A stretch of DNA of 64,000 nt, taken from the NCBI GenBank assembly GCA_021292105.1, contig CM037871.1:35275997-35339996 (forward strand), given 5' to 3'. The stretch's first letter is position 1; each line of letters opens with the position of its first letter. Positions 10,385 through 21,184 of this stretch are shown in pieces. Source of the DNA: Anadara kagoshimensis. Its lineage: Eukaryota > Mollusca > Bivalvia > Arcoida > Arcidae. The position numbers were made by a program, and so were the translations under genes. Under the pieces are notes generated by a model that had not been told where the DNA came from, made no database searches, and saw only the letters and a program-made list of their open reading frames with translations.

Positions 10385-11345
10385 TAGTGAATACAAAGTA
10401 TCACAAACCAAATCATCAAGATATCACAAACCAAAACCAAATCAACAAGGTATCACAAACCAAATAATCAAGGTATCACAGACCAAATAATCAAGGTATC
10501 ACAGACCAAATCATCAAGGTATCACAAACCATAACCAAATAATCAAGGTATCACAAACCAAATCATCAAGGTATCACAAACCAAAACCAAATCATCAAGG
10601 TATCACAGACCAAATCATCAAGGTATCACAAACCAAACCATCAAGGTATCACAGACCAAATCATTAAGATATCACAGACCAAATAATCAAGGTATCACAG
10701 ACCAAATCATCAAGGTATCACAAACCAAATCATCAAGGTATCACAGACCAAATCAGCAAGGTATCACAAACCAAATCAAACCAAATCATCAAGGTATCAC
10801 AGATCAAATCATCAAGGTATCACAAACCACACCATCAAGGTATCACAGACCAAATCATCAAGGTATCACAAACCAAATCAGCAAGGTATCACAAACCAAA
10901 TCATCAAGGTATCACAAACCAAATCATCAAGGTATCACAGACCAAATCATTAAGATATCACAAACCAAATCATCAAGGTATCACAAACCAAATCAGCAAG
11001 GTATCACAAACCAAATCAGCAAGGTATCACAAACCAATCAGCAAAGTATCACAAACCAAATCATCAAGGTATCACAAACCAAATCAGCAAGGTATCACAA
11101 ACCAAATCAGCAAGGTATCACAAACGAAATCATCAAGGTATCACAAACCAAATCAGCAAGGTATCACAGACCAAATCATCAAGGTATCACAAACCAAATT
11201 ATCAAATTATCACAAACCAAATCATCAAAGTATCACAAACCAAATCATCAAGGTATCACAGACCAAATCATCAAGGTATCACAAACCAAATCATCAAGGT
11301 ATCACAAACCAAATCATCAAGATATCACAAACCAAATCTTCAGGG
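10385..11345. repeat. 23-bp minisatellite, main block (AAGGTATCACAAACC..)
   Basis: About 40 copies of a 23-bp unit, AAGGTATCACAAACC followed by AAATCATC. A few units are extended by insertions of AAACC or similar, or shortened (CCAATCAGC). CAGACC/CAAACC and ATCATC/ATCAGC variants alternate. Strong purine/pyrimidine strand asymmetry: very few T outside GTATC and ATC. Confidence 0.95.
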
Positions 11346-12106
11346 CATAAGTCAAGTTCTCAATACAAAGAGCAGCAAAAGAGTATCCAAGGCAAAAGAA
11401 ACCAAGTCAGCAGCAAAATATTACAAACCAAGAACCAAGTCATTAGGGTATCACAAGCCAAGTCCTAAATGCAAAGAACAGCAAAAAAAAGTCAAACAAA
11501 TAACAAATACGACATTACTAACCAAATAATCTTGTCTTGTAAAAATCGTTTAGTACACTTCCACTTGAAAATGTATGGCGCCGATAGGTTTATAAAAATA
11601 AAAAAAACTATATTTTCCGTTTTAAAAACTAGCTCTTAGATCTGGAAAATCAAGCGACAGAAGTGAAAATTGCTGGCTGGATTTTATATCTAGCCAATGA
11701 TTAAGCTATTTGTTCGACTATAATGTTAACACTTAATTTTTATTTTATCGTGTGTGATTTTTATTACTTCTGTTCTTTTGATTCTGTTTGTAACTTTCAA
11801 TCTTCACACACTAAAAATCAAATAAAACACATCACATCGCTTATTTTATAGTTGTTTCAATCCGAAAGAGACTGTTTTTGTTTGAGTAATTTTTAAAATT
11901 CAAACATTTTGAATCACTTAAATAAAATTCAGAAATTGTAACTTTACAAAGGGCTGGAGTGTAATTAGCGTTCTGATGTTCTGGCTGTGACGTTAATATT
12001 ATATTAAAGAGTTGTGTTCCAATTACGACAATGACTCAAATTAAAAATGAGAGAAAAAATGATAAAGTGAAATTGCTGGCAGTCATCTGTAGTACAGTAG
12101 ACAGTA
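11346..12106. other. AT-rich intronic stretch, no feature seen
   Basis: Decayed remnants of the 23-bp unit persist to about 11500. Beyond that I see nothing I can name. Confidence 0.4.
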
Positions 12107-12669
12107 TACAGGTCAGTCGAAAGTTTAACACTGAATTAATGAGTTGAGTTGAGTAATGAAATTTAACGTCCAAGTCAAAAATATATCACTTATATCGAGA
12201 CGTCGTGAGCTGTAGGCGAAGATGCAGAAATTTTGCCTGTGCGTTGCGCTGATGACATTATAAAGCAGGGTTCTTAATCGTGGCACGCCTACCGTGACAC
12301 AGGACCTCGTTTATTTTAAGTTCCCACCCGAAAGAACCGTGACTTTCATTTCGTAATGCCGAGTGCTTGACGAAAGAACAGTCATTACCCACTTTCAAGT
12401 CTTGGGTCAGACCCGGTCGCGGTTCGAACCCACGACCTCCGACTGACGGAGCCAGCACTCTACAAACTGAGCTACCGCAGTGGTCACATTGAGTTAACGG
12501 ATAAGTGCCGAATTGGGAGCTCATCTCGGCCCCTATATATCTCAGCAGATGCTATCTATCCCTCGGTAGCGTTTCATAACCAGTTACTAGCTGTCCATAT
12601 CTAGAACACTTAAAAGTTCGAGCCTTAACTCGTTTTTTCTCACAGTGTTAAACTTTCGGCAAGCCTGTA
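12107..12669. mobile_element. Short TIR element copy 6, interrupted by a SINE
   Basis: Left end TACAGGTCAGTCGAAAG..TTAACACTGAATTAA; right end ACAGTGTTAAACTTTCGGC..AGCCTGTA. Without the SINE at 12140-12484 the element would be about 215 bp, as its relatives. The interior GTGCCGAATTGGGAGCTCATC and CGGTAGCG matches copy 4's flanks. Confidence 0.88.
12140..12484 (-). repeat. tRNA-derived SINE, near full length, nested
   Basis: 345 bp. On the minus strand: tRNA-like head ACCACTGCGGTAGCTCAG with box A and box B (GGTTCGAACC), central segment (CAAGTCTTGG, GACTGTTCTTTCGTCAAGCA, GAAATGAAAGTCACGG), tail CTCGATATAAGTGATATA ending in ACTCAACTCAACTC. It sits inside a TIR element; flanks CACTGAATTAA and CACATTGAGTTAA look like a decayed target duplication. 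The tRNA part is RNA polymerase III promoter, not a working tRNA (no acceptor-stem pairing). The open frame 12258-12524 is incidental. Confidence 0.92.
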
Positions 12670-13928
12670 CTGTATTTTGGAGGTTTTAGAAGGCTAGACA
12701 TCATTTGATACGCTTGGGGTTTTTCATAATAATTTCAAAAAATCTAGTATATAAAAATGACTGATAGAAATCTTGTTATGTCATTATCGATTATTCATCG
12801 ATAAATGGGCATTCAAATGTGGTTTCATTAATAAATACTTAATTAAAGTCTGCATGGAAACAAATGTGGTAATTGTCTGTCGACAAGTCGGATAAGTTTT
12901 ATATACTAAAAACACCAGGTTACGAAAGAACCGCTAAATTAATGAGATGGGTTTATCATAAAAAAATGAGCTTCCGTTTTGTGAGCCATTAAAAGTTTAA
13001 GTTAGATTTTTCGGAATATAGAATGTTGCCGTTTAAAAATTAAACATGTACTCAGCAATAACCAAAGCGACCAAAAACAGGACACAACAAACAGACAGAA
13101 TAAAAGGCAAAATAACAAAAACCCATCAGGGAATAATGGGGCTCAAGGGAAGGCACAAGGAGTGACGAACAAACGTTTCATTGACTTGAAAATCATGTAC
13201 GCCAACGCTGATTAAAACATCATTTAGAATAGTAATGTGTGTGGCGTATGTAATAACCTAATATATATGCGAAGGCTCTGAGCCGTAACACACACAACAC
13301 AACACACACGCCCGCGTAAGAATATAATTTTTGGGTTTTTTCCGGTGAAAAAATAATAAAATATAAAATTGAAATAGAGAACTTTCGGTCAGTTCTTTAT
13401 GGAACATCTTCAATGCAGGTTGAATGATAACAAATCTTTACTATAAAATTGAAATGTGTGTCCAGTATATGCAGGAAAAAAATTGTAACAGTTCTGCGAT
13501 TCAGTATTAACATACTGCTTCCATTTGCCCGGCGAATGACTGTGTCATATATCTTTTTTTTTTTAAATTAAAGCATATATTAAATTCAAAAAGTGGTATA
13601 TGACAATGTATTTTATGATTAAATTTAAAAAAATGGTATATGACAACAGCAATTAACATACATCACACTTTCTGCGAGTCAAACAGAGCTTATGGTACTA
13701 TGTTCTGTGAAAACTCAAACGTCGGCGCTGGGGGATTCAGAGGGCGTATGTAGTCTGAACAACCCATTATATATTAAAAAAGTCCTGTTTCCCAGTGGCG
13801 GGCAGTTTCTTCATTCTAATTTCTTGTGACTCAGACACACAGTGACATTTAAGTGTGGGAAATCGGGGTGAATAATGATTCCGTGTAAGTTCAAAACAAT
13901 AATTCCATCACTAACCTTGTGTTCTGTA
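12670..13928. other. Intronic stretch with a short local duplication
   Basis: A ~60-bp duplication containing GGTATATGACAA occurs at about 13590 and 13632; the same GGTATATGACA motif recurs at 15051 and 26010, so it is probably a decayed dispersed repeat. Short CA-rich tract at 13290-13310. Nothing else supported. Confidence 0.45.
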
Positions 13929-14014
13929 CAGTCCAACCTGCCTTATAGACCACCTCCTTATAAAGGCCACTTTTACTGGTTCGCTTTGATAGTCTTTATA
14001 GACAGGTTTGACTG
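13929..14014. mobile_element. CAGTCCAACCTG MITE, internally deleted copy
   Basis: 86 bp. Starts TA-CAGTCCAACCTGCC and ends TATAGACAGGTTTGACTG, inverted repeats of the family; a TA precedes the left end. The interior lacks the GAATTGTATCCC part of the full copy. Confidence 0.8.
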
Positions 14015-15067
14015 TTTTTATAATCTAGTTAATTAAGCTTAATCAGATATTGTATTATGATGCATGTATATATTGTAAATCCAATAAGTTGTAATTAACT
14101 TACGGAATAAAGAAAATTGAAAAAAGATATAGTTTTTTTTAAATCCAAGAATGCAGGGTATGCGTATACTAAAATATTAATCGTCAGTTTTTTCAAAGGA
14201 GGACAAACACATGCAGTCCCTAATTAAGACACGTCTGAGTCGAGGAATTGTGCTTACGTTATGCTATGTACATGTATGGATTTACTTTACCTTTCAATTT
14301 CCTGAATTTGTCAATGAACTTGCCTTTTCCAGTCTGGCTCATTAAAATATTTTCCAGTTTAACATTTTCCACGTGTATTAAAACTTTAATATATTACAAA
14401 GCAACATGCATGTTGCAAAACGAAATCGCCATGGCACAAGTAACATTGGCGTTCTCATCAGTAAAATGAAACTGGAACGGCCACGCATGCTCCATGTTTG
14501 GTTCAATTTTCTTTCTTTCTTTCTTTTTTTTTTTTTTTGTTTGTTTGTTTGTTTATTTCAAATCAATTTACAGTTCGAAATTACAATAAAAAATTTGACA
14601 ACCATAATATTTAAATATTATATTACAGTCCATATTGTCACCTCGAGAAATTCCATTGTCAAACGAGGCGAAGCCAAGGTTAACAATGAATTTCGAGGGG
14701 TGACAAAAAAAAAGATCAAATGGGCGCATGAAACCTAATTATGCAAATTTAGATAAATTGCAAGTCGCTGTATCATGTATGTATGCACGCGTATATATGC
14801 ATTTTTAATATTGCATAAACAGCATTAACCGGTGTTGTTTTTCTGTAGCACAAACCCAAAGCTTAAGTATGATATTTTTATCATTTGTTTAATTGGCCAG
14901 CAGAAAGTGCCACAAATTCTTAAAATTTGCAAAAATAACCGTAAAGTTTAATAGAACAAGAAAACACAATTTATTGATCTGTGTAAGCTTTATCTATATA
15001 TAGTAATAGTAACTGTCATATACCTATTGAATGATAAAATTAAAAATACCATGGTATATGACATAAT
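14015..15067. other. AT-rich intronic stretch, no feature seen
   Basis: A T-rich tract with TTTC and GTTT runs lies at 14506-14556. Open frames 14248-14738 are low-complexity and unrecognised. Confidence 0.4.
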
Positions 15068-15713
15068 CACTAGAAGGAGGTTTTACCGGAATAATTGCGA
15101 AATTCCGGAATAGTAAGACACTTTCCGTAATTTTTTGTGAAAATCCGAAATATTTAGATCAAATCCGGAATTTTTAGACCAAATCCGAAATAATCAGACA
15201 AAATCCGGAATAATGGGTCAAAATCCGGAATAATAAGAATATTTTTACGGTAAATTTCACGGATTCTAAAAATTCCGGTAAGTGTCTGATTATTACGGTA
15301 ACTTGTCCGATTATTCCGGTAAAAGACTGATTATTACGGTAAAAATCTAATTATTCCGGCAAATGTCCAATTATTACGGTAAAAATTGTTTAACAAATTA
15401 TTATTTTTTAGAAAATTTCCCGTAATAATTGGACATTTGCCGGAATAATTAGACTTTTTCCGTAATAATGAGTCCTTTTCCGGAATAATCAGACACTTAC
15501 CGTAATTTTTAGATTACGGAAAACTTACCGTAACCAAATAGTACAATTATTCCGGATTTTTGCCTGATTATTCCGGATTTTGCCTGATTATTCCGGATTT
15601 TACCGGTTTATTCCGGACTTTACCTGATTATTCCGGATTAATTTGGTTTATTCCGGATTTGGTCTGATTATTCCGGATTTTCGCAATTATTCCGGTAAAA
15701 CCCCCTTCTAGTG
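15068..15713. mobile_element. 646-bp foldback (palindromic) element built of CCGGAATAAT units
   Basis: Left end CACTAGAAGGAGGTTTTACC..GGAATAATTGCGAAA; right end TTCGCAATTATTCC..GGTAAAACCCCCTTCTAGTG. The arms consist of ~20-bp modules alternating ATTATTCCGG or ATTACGGTAA with variable linkers (TGTCTGATT, TTTGCCTG). The two halves are inverted about a centre near 15400, so the whole can form one long hairpin. No coding capacity and no clear target duplication. Family unknown to me; the termini begin CACTA, but the rest does not resemble a CACTA transposon. Confidence 0.85.
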
Positions 15714-16135
15714 TATATAACTACCCTCGGCAGACAAACTGGTTATATACTATTTTTTTTTATAGTAAGTCACTACATAATTATATATATATAATTCTGA
15801 TAATTTTTTCTATAAAAGGCTTATAGAAAAGTTGAATTTGTAATCCATTGCACATTTTAATATCTCTACATCATAACCTTAAAATGAAGACAAAAAAGCT
15901 ATATTATGGGAACAATATAGAGATACAAGAAAGATTCCATGTTATATGTCTTGATATAACCTTACCCTACCCATTTTAACTAACATAAAAATCGGTCCTC
16001 ATGTGGTGGTGTCCTGAAATTGTAAATTTGTCATAGACCATTTTTTAAAGAAAAAATGTGATAAATGCTTAATTTAATTAAAGGTAATATAATAGGTTTA
16101 AAAATGACTTGAACCATATTTGCGGTTTTATAAAA
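15714..16135. other. AT-rich intronic stretch, no feature seen
   Basis: Nothing supported beyond a short TATATATATA tract near 15785. Confidence 0.4.
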
Positions 16136-16262
16136 CTCTCTCTCTCTCTCTTTCCCTCTCTCTCATTTATGCAGTCTATATATAGCTATAAGCTTTTAAT
16201 TATATCGTAATGTGTTATTTTAACAAGAAACAAGTCAAACTATACTGTTTGACAGAGATTAC

Positions 16263-16307
<45 letters not shown>

Positions 16308-16313
16308 ACACAC

Positions 16314-16350
<37 letters not shown>

Positions 16351-16470
16351 ATTTTCTCATTTATTCCAGTCTTTAAGTTTTTTAAAACTATTTAAATTTA
16401 TATCTTAATGTGTTATTTTAACAAGTAGCGAGTCAAACTGTACTGTTTGACAGAGACCGCTAATACAGTT
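16136..16470. repeat. (CT)n and (AC)n microsatellites in a duplicated segment
   Basis: CT tracts at 16136-16162 and 16314-16350, AC tract at 16270-16312. Each CT tract is followed, about 50-80 bp on, by TAATGTGTTATTTTAACAAG and then GTCAAAC..TACTGTTTGACAGAGA (at 16208 and 16406). So a segment of roughly 190 bp has been tandemly duplicated, probably seeded by the CT runs. Confidence 0.85.
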
Positions 16471-17009
16471 TTACGTAATTACGTCTGGGTGAAGCTCAAT
16501 TGTTCTAGCGCGGGTTCATATAGTGTATTTATCTCCGTTTATTCAGAAAAACCTTGTTCCAGACACATTACTGAGACCGACACATCTATTTAAACACAAG
16601 TAATTGGACTTCATCACCCTTCGTTAACAATTTTGATGATCGTAGATTTGTGTTTTATTCATTTATGCTTCTCCAGTAACGTAAATATAAAAAAATTACT
16701 CATTCAGTCGTTTCAAGTAAATTGTCTTGTGGTTTATGTATACGTTTTGTTTTATCATTCCAGAGATTAATCGGTTAAGAACAGTTTTATAGTTATACCT
16801 AAATTTATTCTACCGTTAAAGTGTTCTACTAAGTACCTACTATTGCATAAGATACTTGTATGTGCAGTAATGCATATTGCACTTAGAGTTCTTATCCTAA
16901 CTATAAGCTATTGAATCCCATCACTATTGCGTTGTCAAAAGCGGACGCTAATGAATCCTAGCGCCTATCACTGCTTGGGTTTGAACGACCCACTCAAGCA
17001 GACGCTGCC
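16471..17009. other. Intronic stretch, no feature seen
   Basis: A ~60-bp phrase around CTATCACTG..TGTTTG..CACTCAAGCAGA occurs here (16967-17004) and again at 17213-17250, flanking the SINE at 17010-17200. It could be a long target duplication or part of another repeat. Confidence 0.5.
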
Positions 17010-17200
17010 ACCACTGCAGTAGATCAGTTGGTACAGTGCTCGCTCCGTAAGTGGGAGGTTGTGGGTTCGAACCCCCGACTGGGTTTAACCCAAGACTTGA
17101 AAGTGGGCAGTAACTGTTCTTTCGTCAAGCACTCGGCATTACGAAATGAAAGTCGCGGTTTTTTTGGGAAATTAAAATAAACTAGGTCCCGTGTCCCTTA
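17010..17200 (+). repeat. tRNA-derived SINE, 3'-truncated
   Basis: Head ACCACTGCAGTAGATCAG with box A (AGATCAGTTGGTACAGTG) and box B (GGGTTCGAACCC), central segment AAGACTTGAAAGTGGGCAGT, TTCTTTCGTCAAGCACTCGG. Ends at ACTAGGTCCCGTGTCCC, before the tail present in the full copies. Confidence 0.92.
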
Positions 17201-17491
17201 CGAAACGTAGAGCCTATCACTGTTTGTGTTCGAATGACACACTCAAGCAGATACTATTTTGAGAAAGTTTGTCAGTTCGCTAGCCGAAGGTAGTTGGCTT
17301 TACTGGGCACTAATATCTACGGACAGTGTCCTCACTATCCCTGAACAGACCGCCTCGATATAAGTGAAATACTCTTGACTGGGGCGTCAAATATCAGTTC
17401 ATCACTCCACTGCAACTTCATGCTTGTTTGGCGGATACCTCAAATAGTTTCAGCTATGTCTTTGGTCATCAATAAAATCAGTTTTCAAGTA
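17201..17491. other. Intronic spacer
   Basis: Contains the second copy of the CACTCAAGCAGA phrase (17213-17250). Nothing else seen. Confidence 0.4.
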
Positions 17492-17670
17492 CAGTGAAAC
17501 CTGCTTTAAAGGCCACCTCTATATAAGGGCCACCTGCTTATAAAGGCCAGTAGAATTGTATCCCAATTGTTCTTTATTCATATTATTTGAACCTGTATAT
17601 AAAGGCCACCTGCCCATAGAGGCCAATTTTTCTGGTTCCCTTGGGTGGCCTTTATAGACAGGTTGGACTG
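17492..17670. mobile_element. CAGTSMAACCTG MITE, complete copy with TA duplications
   Basis: 179 bp, left end CAGTGAAACCTGCTTTAAAG, right end CTTTATAGACAGGTTGGACTG; flanking TA on both sides (17490-17491 and 17671-17672). TIR and TA target resemble pogo/Tigger-type Tc1-mariner non-autonomous elements (inference from TIR style only). No coding capacity. Confidence 0.88.
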
Positions 17671-17679
17671 TAATCGAAG

Positions 17680-17947
17680 AGTTGAGTTGAAGAATAGTGT
17701 TTAACGTCTCAGTCAAAAATATTTCACTGATATCAAGACGTCGCCAGCTATATGCGAGGGTGCAGAATTTGTGGAACATCGTTTCTTTTAAGTGACTAAC
17801 CTTTAGAACCGTGTCTTTCATTTCGTAATGCGAAAGAACAGTCACTACCCACTTTCATGTCGTCTTGGTTCTGACCCGGTCGGGGATCGAACACACAACT
17901 TCCCACTTACGGAGCGAGCACTTTACCAACTGAGCTACCGTAGTGGT
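17680..17947 (-). repeat. tRNA-derived SINE with internal deletion
   Basis: 268 bp on the minus strand: head ACCACTACGGTAGCTCAG, box B decayed (GTTCGATCCC), central segment shortened (the CAAGCACTCGGCATT part is missing), tail with GACGTCTTGATATCAGTG. It begins 8 bp from the end of the MITE at 17492-17670. Confidence 0.9.
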
Positions 17948-18842
17948 ACAAGTATTTGAAGTGATAAATAAACAATTTATTACTAGCATTACAGAGGAGA
18001 TTTTTAAGCTGGAACATAATTACATTTATTTGGTAATAATCATAACCAGAAATAAAACGAAATCATTGAGACATGTGTTGAGAGAATATCAAAAACTTGG
18101 CCTTAAAACTAACGATTTTAAAGGCCGCAGGAGGACGCAATGACAAAATGCTACCCCAAGTACTACTCTTGAGCTTCAACTCTACAATCTTAACAGCAAC
18201 ATCATAAGTATGATGTATCTTTACATTGATTATATCGAAAACTCAAGATTAAGTAATACAGATGTCTACAACAAGGGGAAAAACCAAAGATTTTCAATAT
18301 GAAAGACGTAAAAAGTGAACACCCACACGGTGTACCATGCTAACCTCCCACGCGGTAGTCAAAACACTTCAGACATGATGCAATCATTTCATAATTAAGA
18401 TATATACTTGTATAATGCGTATATAATATTTATACCTGCACTCGCTAACTTCAAATGTACATTAATACCTTCGCACTACGGCCCATTACTAGAATGTTTG
18501 ATGAAATAATAAAAAAAGTATCTTTTACATTTTCCATAATTAAATTAAAAACTCCTCATGACAAGATTTACAGTGAAATATTTACCTGTGCTTCACTGAA
18601 ATCATTAAGTTCCATATCCAGGTGTTGTAATTACTTCACAAGTGAGTACATATGTCTCATAGTTAAGATTAATTCTCGTACTATGATATACTTATCTAAC
18701 AGAAGTTGTAGTTGTATCAAAGAAGTTACTATTTCTATAAAGAGTTTTCATATATTAACGAAAAGATTAGATTTGGCGTAAAACCTTAATCTAATTAGAT
18801 ATAACGACTATAAAATCATTCATCATGTATACACGGCGTTTT
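17948..18842. other. AT-rich intronic stretch, no feature seen
   Basis: The open frame 18455-18781 has no recognisable domain, is AT-rich like its surroundings and shows no splice context. Confidence 0.4.
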
Positions 18843-18912
18843 ACTAATGAGTTGAGTGATTGAGTTTAACGTCCCAGTCACGAATATTTCACTTATATCG
18901 AGAAGGCGAAGT
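18843..18912 (-). repeat. SINE tail fragment
   Basis: Only the 3' end of the SINE family remains: GAGTTGAGTGATTGAG..TTTAACGTCCCAGTC and ATTTCACTTATATCGAGA. Confidence 0.8.
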
Positions 18913-18974
18913 TGCATTCCATTTTACTGTACGTCGGGAATGCATAGGATGTTCATTTCACCGCAAAATGACGT

Positions 18975-19240
18975 CATTATTATACCCCCCGCTTAAAAAA
19001 TGAGGGGTATATAGTGATAGGGGTGTCCGTCCGTGTGTCCGTCCGTCCTTCCGTTACACCTTAGGGTACCTATCTCTTATCCGCAACTCCTTCTAAACCC
19101 TTCAATGGATTTTCATGAAACTTTCACACAATGTTTGTGATATAATGTAGATGTGCACTTCCTATTTAAAAATTTGATCCGATGGATTTTTGGGAGCGGG
19201 GGGTATTTTTTGTGAGCTTGTGGCTCACAGTTTTTCCAGT
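18975..19240. repeat. Dispersed repeat, ACCCCCCGCTTAAAAAATG type
   Basis: Begins ATACCCCCCGCTTAAAAAAT with the near-palindromic partner GAGGGGTATA, then a GTCCGTCCG-rich segment, TTTCATGAAACTTTCACACA and a GGGGGGTATTTTTTGTGAGC end. From general familiarity this looks like an abundant molluscan interspersed repeat; I cannot verify the family here. Confidence 0.55.
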
Positions 19241-19309
19241 TTATTGATTGTCAGAGCGTTATCATGTTCTTTACTTTATAAGTTCATACGTTTATTATCG
19301 CATTTACAA

Positions 19310-19608
19310 ACAGGATATGTTTACCCTTCCGGAGCACCCGGCCCCATTTCCTTTGTGAAAGTTCGCGTGGTTAACTGAATTTGTCTGTTTTAAAGTTTTT
19401 ACGTTGGTTTTGAGATTGTAATTTCAACATTGAATGGAATTTTGTGTCACTAACACCCTCTAGCGGAGCATGACTTAAAAGTAAAGTAAACGGTTACAAT
19501 TGTTATTTCTAAACATGTTTTAATTTTGCAGGACTAGACGGCAATTTTTGAATATAAATCCTCCGACCAAACTTATGGAAATCCAAGTATTTTAAAGACG
19601 TTGAAATA
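19310..19608. mobile_element. Two PLE 3' fragments in opposite orientation
   Basis: 19310-19445 is the + strand UTR segment (TTACCCTTCCGGAGCACCCG, TTGAGATTGTAATTTCAAC). 19524-19608 is a minus-strand remnant of the hammerhead end (GGACTAGACGGC) followed by ATTTTAAAGACGTTGAAATA. The hammerhead core is destroyed. Confidence 0.7.
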
Positions 19609-19611
19609 AGA

Positions 19612-20630
19612 ACAAGAGGCCCATGGGCCTGATACGCTCACCTGATAACTAATGGCTAGCTGATAGATTTAAAGAAAACATAAATACTAAACCGCAATGA
19701 CTTTTTTCTTTACATTATAATGACCGTTGTATCAATACCTACAATATTCTAATGCCTATACAAAAAATTTATAGTTTTCGAGATAATTAACCATTTCGGT
19801 ATTGTTTCGCATCTGTGACCTCGCCCTTTGAACCCATGACCTTTTTCTATACATCAAAATGATCGTTGTATCAATACCTACAACATTCTAATATACATGC
19901 CTATACAAAAAGTTTCTAGTTTTCGAGATAATTAACCATTTCGGTATTGTTTCGCATCTGTGACCTTGACCTTTAAACCCATGACCTTTTTCTATACATC
20001 AAAATGATCGTTGTATTAATACCTACAACATTCTAATATACATGCCTATACAAAAAGTTTATAGTTTTTGAGATAATAATTATAATCAGAGGTAAAAAAA
20101 AATTAGGTCACGACCTTCACAATTGACCTTGGCCTCATTTTGAAGATATTAACAAGAAGATGTCATAACTGAAAACCCCATGTCATTATCTGGTCAAATA
20201 GTCAAGTTATAACAATTTGAAACTATTTTACGATTTTTTTTCAAAATTAAACGCAAAAACGCGTAACCTATTTTTCGCCCGAATTTCACAAAATGAACAA
20301 ACTATATTCTTAACACCCTAGAGAAGCGAAATATCACATCAGATTTTTTCTCCAATCAATACTTTCGGATAAAAAGATTTTTTAAGATTTTTGCACCCCT
20401 AGGTCACCTTGACCTAGTTATGGTAGCCATGGCAATGCCACGAACAAATCTGAATTGCACCGGCCCATATATACTTCTCACCAAGTTTCATTGAAATTTG
20501 TCATGTAGTTTCAGAGGAGATGTCGAAAATACGTGTTAACGACGCACACACACACGCACGCACACACTCACATACACACGCTGCGCTATGCCATAAGCTC
20601 ACATGACCTTTCGGTCAGGTGAGCTAAAAA
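19612..20630 (+). mobile_element. Non-autonomous element with tandem core (AAGAGGCCCATGGGCC family), copy 1
   Basis: Starts ACAAGAGGCCCATGGGCC..GCTCACCTGA and ends GGTCAGGTGAGCTAAAAA, so the termini share an inverted GAGCTCACC-like motif. The core has three copies of a ~145-bp unit (CATGCCTATACAAAAAGTTT, TAGTTTTCGAGATAATTAAC, GTGACCTTGACC). A CA-rich tract with CACGCACGCACACAC lies near the right end. It is inserted in a PLE remnant. The terminal palindrome GGCCCATGGGCC recalls Helitron-like or 'pearl'-type bivalve elements, but no CTRR end is evident. Confidence 0.8.
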
Positions 20631-20844
20631 TAGAGGGGCCTATTGTTATTTTTCCAAATCCACCTGACAATATTTTGAACGATTAAGCATAGCTTAGTTT
20701 CTGAGAAGTGCAAATCTAAACAGCTTAATAGCTCCAGTATTTTAACAACGTTCATCTTGTCGACCACTATGGAATCTGCTATACACATAAGTGCGCTTGA
20801 CCACATAGTCAGCGCCTAGATGTGGTCTAGCCTTAAAATTTAAT

Positions 20845-21184
20845 CGAGTTGAGTAATGGTGTTTAACGTCCCAGTCAAGAATATTTCACTTATAACAAGA
20901 CACCGCCAGCTATAGGCGAAGGTGCAGATATTTTGCCTATACGTTGCGTTGATGGCATTATACAGCAGGGTTCATTAGCGTGCCAAGCCCACCGTGACAC
21001 TGGACCTCGTCTATTTTAAGTTCCCATCCGAAAGAATCGTGACTTTCATTTCGTAATGCCGAGTGCTTGACGAAAGAACAGTCACTACCTACTTTCAAGT
21101 CTTGGGTCAGACGTGGTCGGGGATCGAACCCACGACCTCCCACTTACGAGGCGAGCACTCTACCAACTGAGCTTCCGCAGTGGT
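20845..21184 (-). repeat. tRNA-derived SINE, full length
   Basis: 340 bp, the best-preserved copy. Minus strand: ACCACTGCGGAAGCTCAG, box A AGCTCAGTTGGTAGAGTG, box B GTTCGATCCCC, central segment GACTGTTCTTTCGTCAAGCA and GTCACGATTCTTTCGGATGG, tail CTGCTGTATAATGCCATCAA, CGCCAGCTATAG region and final ACTCAACTCG. Confidence 0.94.

Noticed and set aside
9589-10490. His/Thr/Gln-rich open frames as genes
   Set aside because: They follow the 23-bp minisatellite; frames shift with the unit and no start or splice context is present.
15068-15713. CACTA (En/Spm) DNA transposon
   Set aside because: Only the first five bases agree; no 3-bp duplication, no transposase, and the arms are low-complexity modules.
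17010-17090. Functional tRNA gene
   Set aside because: Box A and B are good, but there is no acceptor-stem pairing and the segment is the head of a dispersed SINE.
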